Below are positions 1-8,201 of a stretch of DNA of 64,000 nucleotides, one piece after another. Source of the stretch: Planomicrobium soli (GTDB taxonomy: Bacteria; Bacillota; Bacilli; Bacillales_A; Planococcaceae); NCBI RefSeq assembly GCF_003014655.1, contig NZ_PYAT01000003.1, positions 62,001 through 126,000 of the forward strand, in the 5' to 3' direction. A model generated the notes under the pieces. It saw only the letters and a list, made by a program, of their open reading frames with translations, was not told where the DNA came from and did no database searches. The translations under genes were made by a program, and so were the position numbers. Positions within the stretch are counted from its first letter, which is position 1. Each line of letters opens with the position of its first letter.

Positions 1-485
1 GAAATGGCCCATGAAACTGCACTGGAAATACCGAAAAGCGTACCGATTTCCAGTTTAAGTTCTCCACCCATCGTAACCACAACGCCGATAAACCCTATAA
101 TAACCCCTGCCCATTGAACAACTCGGTACCGAATGCCGAGGGTCAGTGTACCGAATATGACAACTAACAACGGATTCATAAAAGTTAAAATGGCGGATTC
201 TCCAGCCGTAATTGTCCGCAAACTGAGAAAAATCGCACCCATGACCCCCGCCGTCTGGAAAGCGCCAATCCAAAAAATGCGCAGCCAGTCTTGAAGCTGT
301 TTTGGTTTTGGGCGTTTTAACACCGTGACAATCGCTATCATTAATATTCCGGCCAACGTAAACCGGATGCCCACCAAAAGCAGCGGGGACACATAGCTTA
401 TTCCGATTTTGCCAACTGCAAAAGATGAACCCATTAAACTTGTCGTAATTACGACCAAGAGTGCAAATGCCGCTTTACTAGTCAA
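1..485 (-). CDS. EamA/DMT-family transporter, N-terminal part
   Basis: Inner-membrane drug/metabolite exporter of the EamA (10-TM) type; the substrate cannot be told. Translation from a TTG codon at 485 starts LTSKAAFALLVVITT and gives about 161 residues with repeated hydrophobic helices; the family motif region GSSFAVGKIG and a segment ending SAILTFMNPLLVV are typical of EamA repeats. The TTG is preceded by AGGGGA at good spacing. An in-frame ATG is not available, because the nearby ATG reads into a TAG after four codons. The gene runs off the left edge, so the second EamA repeat is not seen. It is divergent from the aldo/keto reductase gene. Confidence 0.85.
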   Translation of the reverse strand, partial: MTSKAAFALLVVITTSLMGSSFAVGKIGISYVSPLLLVGIRFTLAGILMIAIVTVLKRPKPKQLQDWLRIFWIGAFQTAGVMGAIFLSLRTITAGESAILTFMNPLLVVIFGTLTLGIRYRVVQWAGVIIGFIGVVVTMGGELKLEIGTLFGISSAVSWAI

Positions 486-626
486 ATTCCATTCCCCTAA
501 CTCCAGCTGCTGGTTTTCCCTTACATAGTTCTGCAGCCTGAACCGGATATCCTCTTTTTCCTTGTTTTGAATAAAGGATGAAGGGAAAAGAATAGAACAC
601 GAACCAGACAGAAAGGATGCGATGAT

Positions 627-1508
627 TTGGACAAGCAAGCAATCCACCAAGCGCTGCAGCAAAAGACCATCACCTTGCAGGATGGCACCCGCCTCCCTGC
701 TCTTGGTCAAGGTACCTGGACCACTGGTGACCATAAGGCCAACAAGGAGGAAGAAATTGAGGCACTGCAATTAGGGATCGAACTCGGAATGACGGTAATT
801 GATACGGCAGAAATGTACGGAGACGGAAAATCGGAACGCCTCGTCGGCGAAGCGATTCAAGGAAGGCGCGACAGCGTCTTTTTGGTATCCAAAGTCTATC
901 CGCAGAACGCTGGGCGTAAAAACCTCATTAAAGCGTGTGAAAACAGTTTAAAAAGGCTGAATACCGATTCGCTTGATTTGTATTTGCTGCATTGGCGCGG
1001 TCGCGTGCCGCTGGCTGAAACCGTCGAAGGCATGGAAGCGCTGAAAGCGGAAGGCAAAATCAAGCGCTGGGGCGTCTCGAATTTCGATACCGAGGATATG
1101 GAAGAATTATGGAGTGTGCCATACGGCCAGAATTGCGCAACAAACCAAGTGCTGTATCATCTTGGATCGCGCGGCATCGAATTTGATCTGATGGATTGGC
1201 ACAAAAAAAACAACATTCCCATCATGGCTTATAGTCCACTTGCACAAGGCGGAACGCATCGGAGAGCGTTGACGACGAATGCGATCCTCGGGGAGATAGC
1301 GGATAACCACAATGCCGCTCCCCTTCAAATCGCTCTTGCCTGGACCCTCCGCTCCGGCAATGTACAGGCTATACCAAAAGCCGGGCAATCCGCACACGTG
1401 GTTGCAAATGCTGAAGCAGCTGCGATCCAGTTGACTCCGGAAGAATTAAAACTGCTTGATGAGGCATTTCCTGGACCGGGACAGAAAGAACCGCTTGATG
1501 TGATATAA
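627..1508 (+). CDS. aldo/keto reductase
   Basis: Cytosolic NAD(P)H-dependent reductase of aldehydes and ketones. The 293-residue length and single TIM-barrel domain fit the family. The catalytic tetrad is visible: Asp59 and Tyr64 in DTAEMYG, Lys89 in VSKVYP and His122 in LLHWRG. The C-terminal IPKAGQ segment is the usual NADP-binding IPK-type motif. The start is TTG, preceded by AAAGGA; nearby ATG triplets are out of frame or lead straight to a stop. Monocistronic, ending at a strong hairpin terminator. The physiological substrate is unknown. Confidence 0.9.
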   Translation: MDKQAIHQALQQKTITLQDGTRLPALGQGTWTTGDHKANKEEEIEALQLGIELGMTVIDTAEMYGDGKSERLVGEAIQGRRDSVFLVSKVYPQNAGRKNLIKACENSLKRLNTDSLDLYLLHWRGRVPLAETVEGMEALKAEGKIKRWGVSNFDTEDMEELWSVPYGQNCATNQVLYHLGSRGIEFDLMDWHKKNNIPIMAYSPLAQGGTHRRALTTNAILGEIADNHNAAPLQIALAWTLRSGNVQAIPKAGQSAHVVANAEAAAIQLTPEELKLLDEAFPGPGQKEPLDVI

Positions 1509-1540
1509 CTTGAAACGAAGAATAAAATAACGAATCTAAA

Positions 1541-1571
1541 AAAGAGGAACCGCTCAAAGGTTCCTCTTTTT
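1541..1571. terminator. bidirectional intrinsic terminator
   Basis: 11-bp perfect stem AAAGAGGAACC / GGTTCCTCTTT with a 7-nt loop and T or A tracts on both sides. It separates the convergent aldo/keto reductase and M1-like genes. Confidence 0.9.
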
Positions 1572-1604
1572 CATGTACGACTTTTGTAAGGCAGAGCAGT
1601 CTAA

Positions 1605-3032
1605 TTATTTCTTATCCAACTCCAACCATGTTTCCAGCCATTCGCTCTGGTCTCCTTCAAAATAGTCATCTAAGAAAGACGCAAATGTTTGGCTGTCTAC
1701 ATGCTGAAACTGGTATTTGGTGTAGTAGGCCGCCAAAAAACGGAAAGCGGCTTCTTCACCGCCTTTATCATTGAAGAAATCCCTCAGCAAAAGAGGGGTC
1801 TTCCCATGGAGCGTAGCTCCGTAACTCCATTCATCCAATATATTTAAAGGGGTATTGGAATACTGGGCCGGCGTTTCCCTTTCCACAAATTCAATTGCCG
1901 GCTGGAATGCTTTGTCTTCATCTCCATAGTTTTCCGTAAGATAAGCGGATGCTGCGTAACTGGACAGGCTTGCACTTAGCCAGGCGTCTGTATAGGGGTC
2001 GCTTAGTAAATGAAAACCGAACCATTGGTAAGCTAGCGAATAAGCAATTGCATCAGTTGGTATTTCGCCATTACCATCCACCTCGCCTATTCCCGATACA
2101 TTGGTAGAGGAATCAACTCCATAAGCGGCAAGCAAGTCCATTTCTTCAGATGGATGATCGCCAATTTTTTCTTCATAAAAAGCAAAAGCATTCGTGGCGC
2201 TATATGCTGTAGTTTGAGCCATTTCAGCATCAGCCGGCCAGAAAAGACGCAGTTCCGTATCATTCACTTCGAATGAAGTTGTTGACCAGTGATCCGGTTT
2301 TAAAAAGCTGATGAAAAAATCATTTAGCTGCTTTGCTTCAAGTATTCCAGAAGAGCTTTCTTTACTATTGCCATCTACTGCTGAACTAACCACAAGATAC
2401 GGATCATCTAATTCATACTGAATGGAAAAATCACTATAAGTCGGGTAAACCGTCTCTCCATAAACGCTTAAATTCTGAACCACCCAACCACTATCATATT
2501 GAGCAATTTTCGGATACCACTCAGAAAAGAATAAATCATCCCCTAAGGCAAGATGGTTTCCTTCATAATCTTGAATTCTTAATGTATAGACCACAGAGAT
2601 TCTCTTTTTCTCGCCCGGTTCTAAAGGTTCCCTAAGCTGAACGAAAAAACGGTTGTCGTTCAACTGATAAAAAAGATCTCCTGTCGAATCGGCCACCGAG
2701 GTTAGACGCGTCTCCATCGACTTTCCCAAAAACACAGCAATTCCGCGATCATGCAATCCATTGGCTGCGAAGTTAAAGGCCAGTTCTTCCCATGAATCTG
2801 GTGAATCGTTCAGTACTTCGATTTCCGCTGAAACATTCAAATTTCCGTTGAATAGTTTGATGTCGATATCGTAGTCTGCAAGGGCGTCAGGAGTCATATC
2901 CGCTTCTGTGGCATCGTCTTCTCTTAATCCAAAGTATAAAGCGAGGCCGCTTAGGGCTAGAAAGGTCGAAATCAACAAGAAAGCCCGTCCTTTTCCCTTT
3001 TTCGATTTTGAATTGTCATACAACATAGTCAT
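1605..3032 (-). CDS. membrane-anchored peptidase-M1-like protein lacking zinc ligands
   Basis: N-terminal transmembrane anchor (about residues 15-35), then a beta-rich extracytoplasmic part and a helical part resembling M1 aminopeptidases. The position of the M1 zinc site (HELAHQWFG in active enzymes) reads YSLAYQWFG at bases 2048-2016, and the downstream WLNEG equivalent reads WLSAS. Both His ligands, the catalytic Glu and the third ligand Glu are therefore absent. The QWFG framework and the surrounding fold signatures remain. I chose ATG 3032 because AAAGGGAG precedes it; a longer frame opens at 3089 without a good ribosome binding site. Inference: a pseudoprotease with a binding or scaffolding role. 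It is monocistronic and its function is unknown. Confidence 0.75.
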   Translation of the reverse strand: MTMLYDNSKSKKGKGRAFLLISTFLALSGLALYFGLREDDATEADMTPDALADYDIDIKLFNGNLNVSAEIEVLNDSPDSWEELAFNFAANGLHDRGIAVFLGKSMETRLTSVADSTGDLFYQLNDNRFFVQLREPLEPGEKKRISVVYTLRIQDYEGNHLALGDDLFFSEWYPKIAQYDSGWVVQNLSVYGETVYPTYSDFSIQYELDDPYLVVSSAVDGNSKESSSGILEAKQLNDFFISFLKPDHWSTTSFEVNDTELRLFWPADAEMAQTTAYSATNAFAFYEEKIGDHPSEEMDLLAAYGVDSSTNVSGIGEVDGNGEIPTDAIAYSLAYQWFGFHLLSDPYTDAWLSASLSSYAASAYLTENYGDEDKAFQPAIEFVERETPAQYSNTPLNILDEWSYGATLHGKTPLLLRDFFNDKGGEEAAFRFLAAYYTKYQFQHVDSQTFASFLDDYFEGDQSEWLETWLELDKK

Positions 3033-3287
3033 CCTGTCCACTCCCTTTATCACGTATCCTACTGGCGTCAGCAGTTCGCAGAGATTCAAGGGGTTTATCT
3101 CGGATAGCGGCGATACACGCTCCTTTCGGAATGATTAATGCAAAATCTTTAGACTGAGTAAAATCGAAAATGTCAACAATATGGAGGCACTTGTTTTGTA
3201 TGTAGTCGTTCTTTTACGCCCATCATACTCCATTTACTCTGCAAATGCTCTTGTTTTTCCTGATTTTGGATAGGTGAAAATCATGCA

Positions 3288-3315
3288 AATAAAAAGAACA
3301 GATTTCTCTGCTCTT
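3288..3315 (-). terminator. intrinsic terminator of psiE
   Basis: On the minus strand a 9-bp stem AAGAGCAGA / TCTGTTCTT (one G-T pair, GAAA loop) is followed by a T-rich tract, 20 bases after the psiE stop. Confidence 0.75.
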
Positions 3316-3334
3316 AATCTTGATTATTGGAGAT

Positions 3335-3778
3335 TCAATTGTTGAAGAACCATCTGCTTGAAGGACGTTCTCTCGGCGTTAAGTTCATGATGAAGTAGCC
3401 GATGATAAGTACCAGGATGACAAGTGCATTAAAGAATGTGGATTGCGGATCGTCATGTTCCACAATGATTAAACGGACCATCGCTGTAATACCGATGTAG
3501 ATGAAATACCGTAAAGGAAAATGATAGTCTTCTTTGAAATACTTCACAATCATCGAGATAAATTCGAAATACAAAAAGAAGACCAAAATTCTGGCAAAAA
3601 CCGTTTGGTAATCTTCTGTTTTGTTTTCGATCATCAGCTCGCCAAATACAATCAACTCTTTAACCAACTGAAAAGAAAGAACAATTGCCAGAAAGACCAG
3701 CGATACATTTAAAAACACTTGTAAAATGTTCGGGATAGTTATTGCCAAGCCACTCAAGTTCTTTTTAAGCTGAACCAT
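3335..3778 (-). CDS. psiE: PsiE family membrane protein
   Basis: Small integral membrane protein of the phosphate-starvation-inducible PsiE family. The biochemical role of this family is not established. The 147-residue length matches, there are four hydrophobic segments, and the conserved central block FPLRYFIYIGITAMVRLIIV (about residues 88-107) is the family signature. GGGAGCGGAGA precedes the ATG. Monocistronic with its own terminator. No Pho-box was recognised upstream, so phosphate control is not shown here. Confidence 0.85.
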   Translation of the reverse strand: MVQLKKNLSGLAITIPNILQVFLNVSLVFLAIVLSFQLVKELIVFGELMIENKTEDYQTVFARILVFFLYFEFISMIVKYFKEDYHFPLRYFIYIGITAMVRLIIVEHDDPQSTFFNALVILVLIIGYFIMNLTPRERPSSRWFFNN

Positions 3779-3980
3779 TCTCCGCTCCCTTTCAATAAGC
3801 TGAATTAAAATCGCTTAAAGAATAGCACTAAAATGTTGAGAACATATTAGCATAGCATGTAGTTTTGTTAATGCCATCCGCTACAAGTATTCACCGCAGT
3901 TTCGGCTGACCATGGTTGCCAAAAAGATTCATAAAAAGGCATCTCATAAGTGATTTTCAATTACCGCCTAATGAGTATAT

Positions 3981-4023
3981 AAAAAAGCACTGAAAAGGGA
4001 CTTGCGCCTTTTCCAATGCTTTT
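3981..4023 (-). terminator. intrinsic terminator of the dioxygenase gene
   Basis: Imperfect stem AAAAGCATTGGAAAAGG with a matching 3' arm, followed on the minus strand by a T tract, directly after the stop codon at 4026. Confidence 0.8.
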
Positions 4024-4025
4024 GC

Positions 4026-5009
4026 TTATAGGTATTCTTTTTCAAACTCGATTGTGCTGCGGACCGTATTGATCGGACGGACCATTTTTTCAATTTGCTC
4101 GCGTTTTCCTTCTAAAAACGGCGGCAAAGACAATTTTTCGCCAACGGTTTCGTACGGCTCATCACCCAGGAAGCCAGGACCATCCGTTGCCCACTCAAAT
4201 AGGATGCCAGGAGCGACACGGGCATACAGCGACTCAAAGAAGAAGCGGTCGACATAACCGGAAGTGCCAAAGCCGAAGCTTTCCATGCGCTGGGTCCATT
4301 CGTCCAAAACAGCACGATCTTCTACACGGAATGCAGCGTGATGGACTGTGCCGAATCCTTGGCGTCCAGGCGGCAAGACCGTATTGTATTCAATGATCAC
4401 TTGAGCGCCGTTTCCGCCTTCGCCTACTTCAAACAAATGCAGCGAGCCTTCTTTAGCGATTTCGCGGAACAACAGGACTTTTTCCAAGACCTCTTTCATA
4501 TAGTCGAACTGCGCAATGCGGATATGGATCGGCCCGAGTCCAGTAATAGCAAACTCCAACGGCACCGGCCCTTTCTGCCAAGGTGTCCCGGAAGTGATTC
4601 CTTCGTTGTGCTCGTCAGACACCAGCATGTACTGCTGGTCGTCAAAATCGACAAACGACAAGGTCTGCTTGCCAAACAATTCTTTAACGCCCGAATGCTT
4701 TACTTCGTATTTGTCAAAGCGTTTTACCCAATACGCAATTGCCGCATCGGTCGGTACGCGGAACGAGGTTTTATAGATTTCGTTCGTTCCGTGCGTGCCT
4801 TTTTGGATGCCCGGAAAATCGAAGAACGTCATATCGGTTCCGGCCGATCCTTTATCATCCGCAAAGAACAAGTGGTACGTTTGAATATCGTCCTGGTTGA
4901 CGGTTTTCTTGACTAGGCGCATGCCCAGTACATATGTGAAAAACTCGTAGTTCTTTTCAGCGCTGCTGGTAATGGCGGTAACGTGGTGCATTCCTTTAAT
5001 ATGATTCAT
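4026..5009 (-). CDS. ring-cleaving dioxygenase (VOC fold, MhqA/MhqE/MhqO type)
   Basis: Cytosolic extradiol-type dioxygenase of the glyoxalase/VOC superfamily. In Bacillus subtilis the closest proteins (MhqA, MhqE, MhqO) detoxify methylhydroquinone and quinones. There are two VOC modules, about residues 4-135 and 150-285. Candidate metal ligands are His8/His9 in MHHVT, His in VHHAAF and Glu in ILFEWA. The length of 327 is normal. AAAAGGGGA precedes the ATG. Regulation is unusually clear: a perfect promoter and an MhqR-like palindrome lie upstream. I cannot say which of the three Mhq paralogues it matches best. Confidence 0.88.
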   Translation of the reverse strand: MNHIKGMHHVTAITSSAEKNYEFFTYVLGMRLVKKTVNQDDIQTYHLFFADDKGSAGTDMTFFDFPGIQKGTHGTNEIYKTSFRVPTDAAIAYWVKRFDKYEVKHSGVKELFGKQTLSFVDFDDQQYMLVSDEHNEGITSGTPWQKGPVPLEFAITGLGPIHIRIAQFDYMKEVLEKVLLFREIAKEGSLHLFEVGEGGNGAQVIIEYNTVLPPGRQGFGTVHHAAFRVEDRAVLDEWTQRMESFGFGTSGYVDRFFFESLYARVAPGILFEWATDGPGFLGDEPYETVGEKLSLPPFLEGKREQIEKMVRPINTVRSTIEFEKEYL

Positions 5010-5051
5010 GGCGTTAATCCCCTTTTGCTTTAAAATTTAAATGAAATTAAA

Positions 5052-5069
5052 TATCTTGAATTCGAGATA
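5052..5069 (-). promoter_or_regulatory. MhqR-type operator
   Basis: 18-bp near-perfect palindrome TATCTTGAATTCGAGATA with one mismatched pair. It matches the inverted repeat known for the quinone-sensing MarR-type repressor MhqR (TATCTCGAATTCGAGATA pattern). It starts directly downstream of the -10 box, so a bound repressor would block initiation. Confidence 0.85.
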
Positions 5070-5098
5070 ATATTACTATGTCTTGAGCTGGTTGTCAA
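5070..5098 (-). promoter_or_regulatory. sigmaA promoter of the dioxygenase gene
   Basis: On the minus strand: consensus TTGACA at 5098-5093, a 17-bp spacer, and TAATAT at 5075-5070. Confidence 0.88.
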
Positions 5099-5316
5099 CT
5101 TAGGTGTTCCGAAACGTTTTCCTCTCGATTTTCGATCAAATTCTTAATATATCTTCCGCGACTCCATATTAACAATCTGCTCTACCGGTTGAAAAAAAAG
5201 GAATTTAATCCTATGGCATCTTTCGGCTCAATATATTTGAAGATAGTTAAAACCTTTTAACTGATTAAGCTAAAGGAAAGACTGATTAAATCAAAGACCG
5301 CGAAAAGAGAGGCCTT

Positions 5317-5517
5317 TTAAACCCTGAACGCTCTAGGGTCTTCTATGTAAAAAGCGACATTCCCGCAATCCGGACAAACCGCCGCTTTTGGTTTAGCGGA
5401 TGCTCTTCTAAAAATCCCGCCTCCTTTTTTACTGATTTTGATTCCGTATAGCCCGCCTTCAACGTTCACATTGCAATCAGCAATCATTTCAGTCTGGCAT
5501 TGATGGCAAATTCTCAT
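5317..5517 (-). CDS. small zinc-ribbon protein
   Basis: 66-residue protein with two CxxC knuckles, CHQC at residues 4-7 and CPDC near residue 48, which is the pattern of a zinc ribbon. The middle is basic and glycine-rich (KISKKGGG). Small zinc ribbons often bind nucleic acid or act as adaptors, but no specific function is visible. GAAGGAGTTGAAGAA gives a strong ribosome binding site. It lies just downstream of the Hen1-Pnkp terminator, so it is probably an independent unit. Confidence 0.75.
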   Translation of the reverse strand: MRICHQCQTEMIADCNVNVEGGLYGIKISKKGGGIFRRASAKPKAAVCPDCGNVAFYIEDPRAFRV

Positions 5518-5571
5518 TTCTTCAACTCCTTCAGTTCGTATTGGTTACGGCTAATGTTTTACAGAATAAAA

Positions 5572-5603
5572 AAAAGAGAAAGAACTATTACTCTTTCTCT
5601 TTT
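5572..5603 (-). terminator. intrinsic terminator of the hen1-pnkp operon
   Basis: 12-bp stem AAAAGAGAAAGA / TCTTTCTCTTTT, with a T-rich run on the minus strand. Confidence 0.88.
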
Positions 5604-5615
5604 CTAATCGAACTT

Positions 5616-8201
5616 TCAAAGGCGTGGATCTACCGGGTCTGATTCGAGGGCAAGAGTTGCCAAGACGCATTCATGGACCCGTTCGATTGATTCCCCGTTG
5701 AGGAAGCGGGTGATGCCTTCCAAACCCAGTGCAAATTCTTTTAATGCCATCTTTTGTTTTTTTCCGGTGTTGCGGCTTTTTAGACGTGCAAGGTTTTCCG
5801 GCTCCAAGTAATCCATGCCGTAGATGATACTCAAATATTTCCGGCCGCGGACCTTAATCGCCGGCTGCAATAGCTTGCCTGCCTTCCTTGCCAGGTAAGA
5901 ATTCGGCTTGATGACGATTCCTTCGTGCCCATCTTCCGTCATCTCGTTCCACCAGGCAATCATTTCGTCTTCGCTCGCTTCGTCGGTGATCAGTTTGAAT
6001 TCGGTTGCGACGAATAATTCCGATTGCTCTGCAAATTCACGATTCATTTCCATGTGCCACGTATGCGGCTTGTCGAAGAACGTTTCCTTACTATGTGCCA
6101 GTACATGGAACGGTGCAATCTGAATAGATTCCAACGAGTCCACTTCCCAGCAATACTTCTGGAAGACATCACGGAACGTTTGAGCGTTTTCCAATTTTTG
6201 TTCGTATTCCGAAAGCCACGGTTGAATGTCTTCATTCGCAGCTTGTGCGAGTTTGTTCTTTATAGCGGAACGGTCCAATATGGCGTTTTCGGCCACATGG
6301 GCATATTGGGCGCTGATCAGCTGTTTCGCTTTTAAGTTCCAGGGCATAATTTCAGCATCCAGCAAAACGAACTCCGTATCGTGCTTGCGGAAGTAATCCT
6401 TTTCCTGCAATTCGCTAATTAGTTGGCGAACCACTTGCTGTTCCACTTCCGTGTCGAAAAAACGCTTCCCGGTACGGGTATGGATGATGCCGATTGTATC
6501 GATGCCCGTATGTTTCAGTGCTGCTTCCGGGTTTTCGAACAGCAACAGGACAGCCCGGCTGCCCATGTGTTTTTTTTCTGCAATCAATGTATCGATGCCG
6601 TTGCTGCGGTAATAATCGATCGCTTCTTTCGGGTGTTCCAAGTAGCCATCCAGCGAAGACGGTTTAGGTGTTGGGCTCATCGTCGGCGGGATATAAAGCA
6701 ATTGTTCGATTGGCACGGTAAAATGAGACACATTGTCGATTGCCGGTTTGACATTTTCCTGCTGCACTTTCACTTCCCCGAGTTCTTCTGTCAAGACCGA
6801 ATAGCCGTTCAGGAATTTGGCGATGTTTGGCGGATTCAACCGGTTTTTCTTCCATTCCTGGAGCGGATTTTCGGCAGTTCCTGCGTAATTTTCTTTTGCG
6901 GCGACCGCTACAAAGTCTCGCTCCGGAAAACGGTAAGCCGTCAGTTGGCCTCCGAACACCGCGCCTTGGTCAATGTTGATGGTGTTATTGACCAAAAGTG
7001 GCCGAGGCTTCGGGTCATGTCCCCATACAATCAAGGTGCGAGAAGTATGGGAAGCGGTCCAGTCTTTTCGGACCGGCTTTCCTTGCAAATCAAAGCCGCC
7101 TGTATCGCCGTAGCGGCAGAAATCACGGACTGCCGCAGACTGTTTGCCGATGAACTCGTCTTTGATGCCGGCGTGGGCACATACGAGAACCGGAACGCCA
7201 TTCGCTGTAAAGACCAAATGGGACGGTGCTTGCAGCAAAATTTCTTTCAGCTCGCCCTTTAGTTGCAGGGCGGGTTCACTGCCGGCCTCGTTTTCAAACG
7301 ACAGGAATTCCGCTTCCACTTTTTCATCGCCATGGCTTAATACAACATTGCGGCCATCCAGCCAGCGGGCGATTTTCCAACCGTGGTTGCTGTCGACCAT
7401 GTAGGCGAGTTCTTGGTTGATGTGGCGCTGGAAAAAGCGCATCGTTTCTAAAGATGCCGGCCCTCTGCTCATAATATCTCCGACCGAGACGAACTTGCGC
7501 CCTTGCGGATGCACGAACAAGCCGTCTTCGTTTTTCCGGTAATCCAGCTTATGGAGCAGTTCCAGCAATTCCTCGAAACAGCCATGAATATCACCGATAA
7601 GATCAATGCCTGGGCCAATTTCTTTCTCAAGCGGGTTCTCGCGGCGGAAAAATTCCAGGGTTGCTGTGTCCTTAATCGAGTAAACGGACGCAAAACCTTC
7701 CTTTTTAATCCAGCGTTTTTCCCGATTGAACACTTGGGCTTGCTGCTTGATCCGGCGTTTGCCGCGCGGGAAGTCCCGTTGTTCGTCCCTGCGGAGCAAC
7801 TCCGCTTCCGGAATATCGAATACCAGTGAAATGATAGGTACATGATTCTTCTCCGCTAAAGCAACATAGCGTTTCCGGGCGTCTGAATGCAGGTGTGTAG
7901 CATCGACAATCGAAACTTTATTCAAGCGGCAGCGCGCTTCAATAAGAGCATCCATCATGGAGAACGCTTCTTCGGAGATGGCCGCATATTCATCTATCAA
8001 ACCGGCAGCTTCGTCCTGAGGCCGGTTGCTCCAGTCGATAAATTCTTTGTCGCTGACCAAAATGCGAAATTGATCGGATCCAATCACTTCCGATGGAAGA
8101 ATCGTGCCTTCGTTTATAAGCTTATTCATTAAGGTTGACTTTCCGCTGTTGGAAGGGCCAACCAGCAAGACAATTCCTGCGTGCGGTAACCCGATGTTCA
8201 T
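5616..8201 (-). CDS. pnkp: polynucleotide kinase-phosphatase-ligase (Pnkp, bacterial RNA repair)
   Basis: Three-domain RNA end-healing and sealing enzyme of 861 residues (Clostridium thermocellum Pnkp has 870). Kinase domain: P-loop GPSNSGKST at 15-23. Metallophosphoesterase domain: GDIHG at 203-207, GDIMSRGP at 241-248, SNHG near 271-274, and later SHGD and WGHD. Ligase/adenylyltransferase domain: EKKHMGSRA at 542-550, with the probable nucleotidyl Lys544. Motif II reads GDIMSRGP where family members usually have GDxxDRGP, a variation worth noting. The chosen ATG follows AAGGGGG and overlaps the hen1 stop by 4 bases (ATGA), so the two are translationally coupled. A longer frame to 8324 has no ribosome binding site. 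Confidence 0.95.
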   Translation of the reverse strand: MNIGLPHAGIVLLVGPSNSGKSTLMNKLINEGTILPSEVIGSDQFRILVSDKEFIDWSNRPQDEAAGLIDEYAAISEEAFSMMDALIEARCRLNKVSIVDATHLHSDARKRYVALAEKNHVPIISLVFDIPEAELLRRDEQRDFPRGKRRIKQQAQVFNREKRWIKKEGFASVYSIKDTATLEFFRRENPLEKEIGPGIDLIGDIHGCFEELLELLHKLDYRKNEDGLFVHPQGRKFVSVGDIMSRGPASLETMRFFQRHINQELAYMVDSNHGWKIARWLDGRNVVLSHGDEKVEAEFLSFENEAGSEPALQLKGELKEILLQAPSHLVFTANGVPVLVCAHAGIKDEFIGKQSAAVRDFCRYGDTGGFDLQGKPVRKDWTASHTSRTLIVWGHDPKPRPLLVNNTINIDQGAVFGGQLTAYRFPERDFVAVAAKENYAGTAENPLQEWKKNRLNPPNIAKFLNGYSVLTEELGEVKVQQENVKPAIDNVSHFTVPIEQLLYIPPTMSPTPKPSSLDGYLEHPKEAIDYYRSNGIDTLIAEKKHMGSRAVLLLFENPEAALKHTGIDTIGIIHTRTGKRFFDTEVEQQVVRQLISELQEKDYFRKHDTEFVLLDAEIMPWNLKAKQLISAQYAHVAENAILDRSAIKNKLAQAANEDIQPWLSEYEQKLENAQTFRDVFQKYCWEVDSLESIQIAPFHVLAHSKETFFDKPHTWHMEMNREFAEQSELFVATEFKLITDEASEDEMIAWWNEMTEDGHEGIVIKPNSYLARKAGKLLQPAIKVRGRKYLSIIYGMDYLEPENLARLKSRNTGKKQKMALKEFALGLEGITRFLNGESIERVHECVLATLALESDPVDPRL

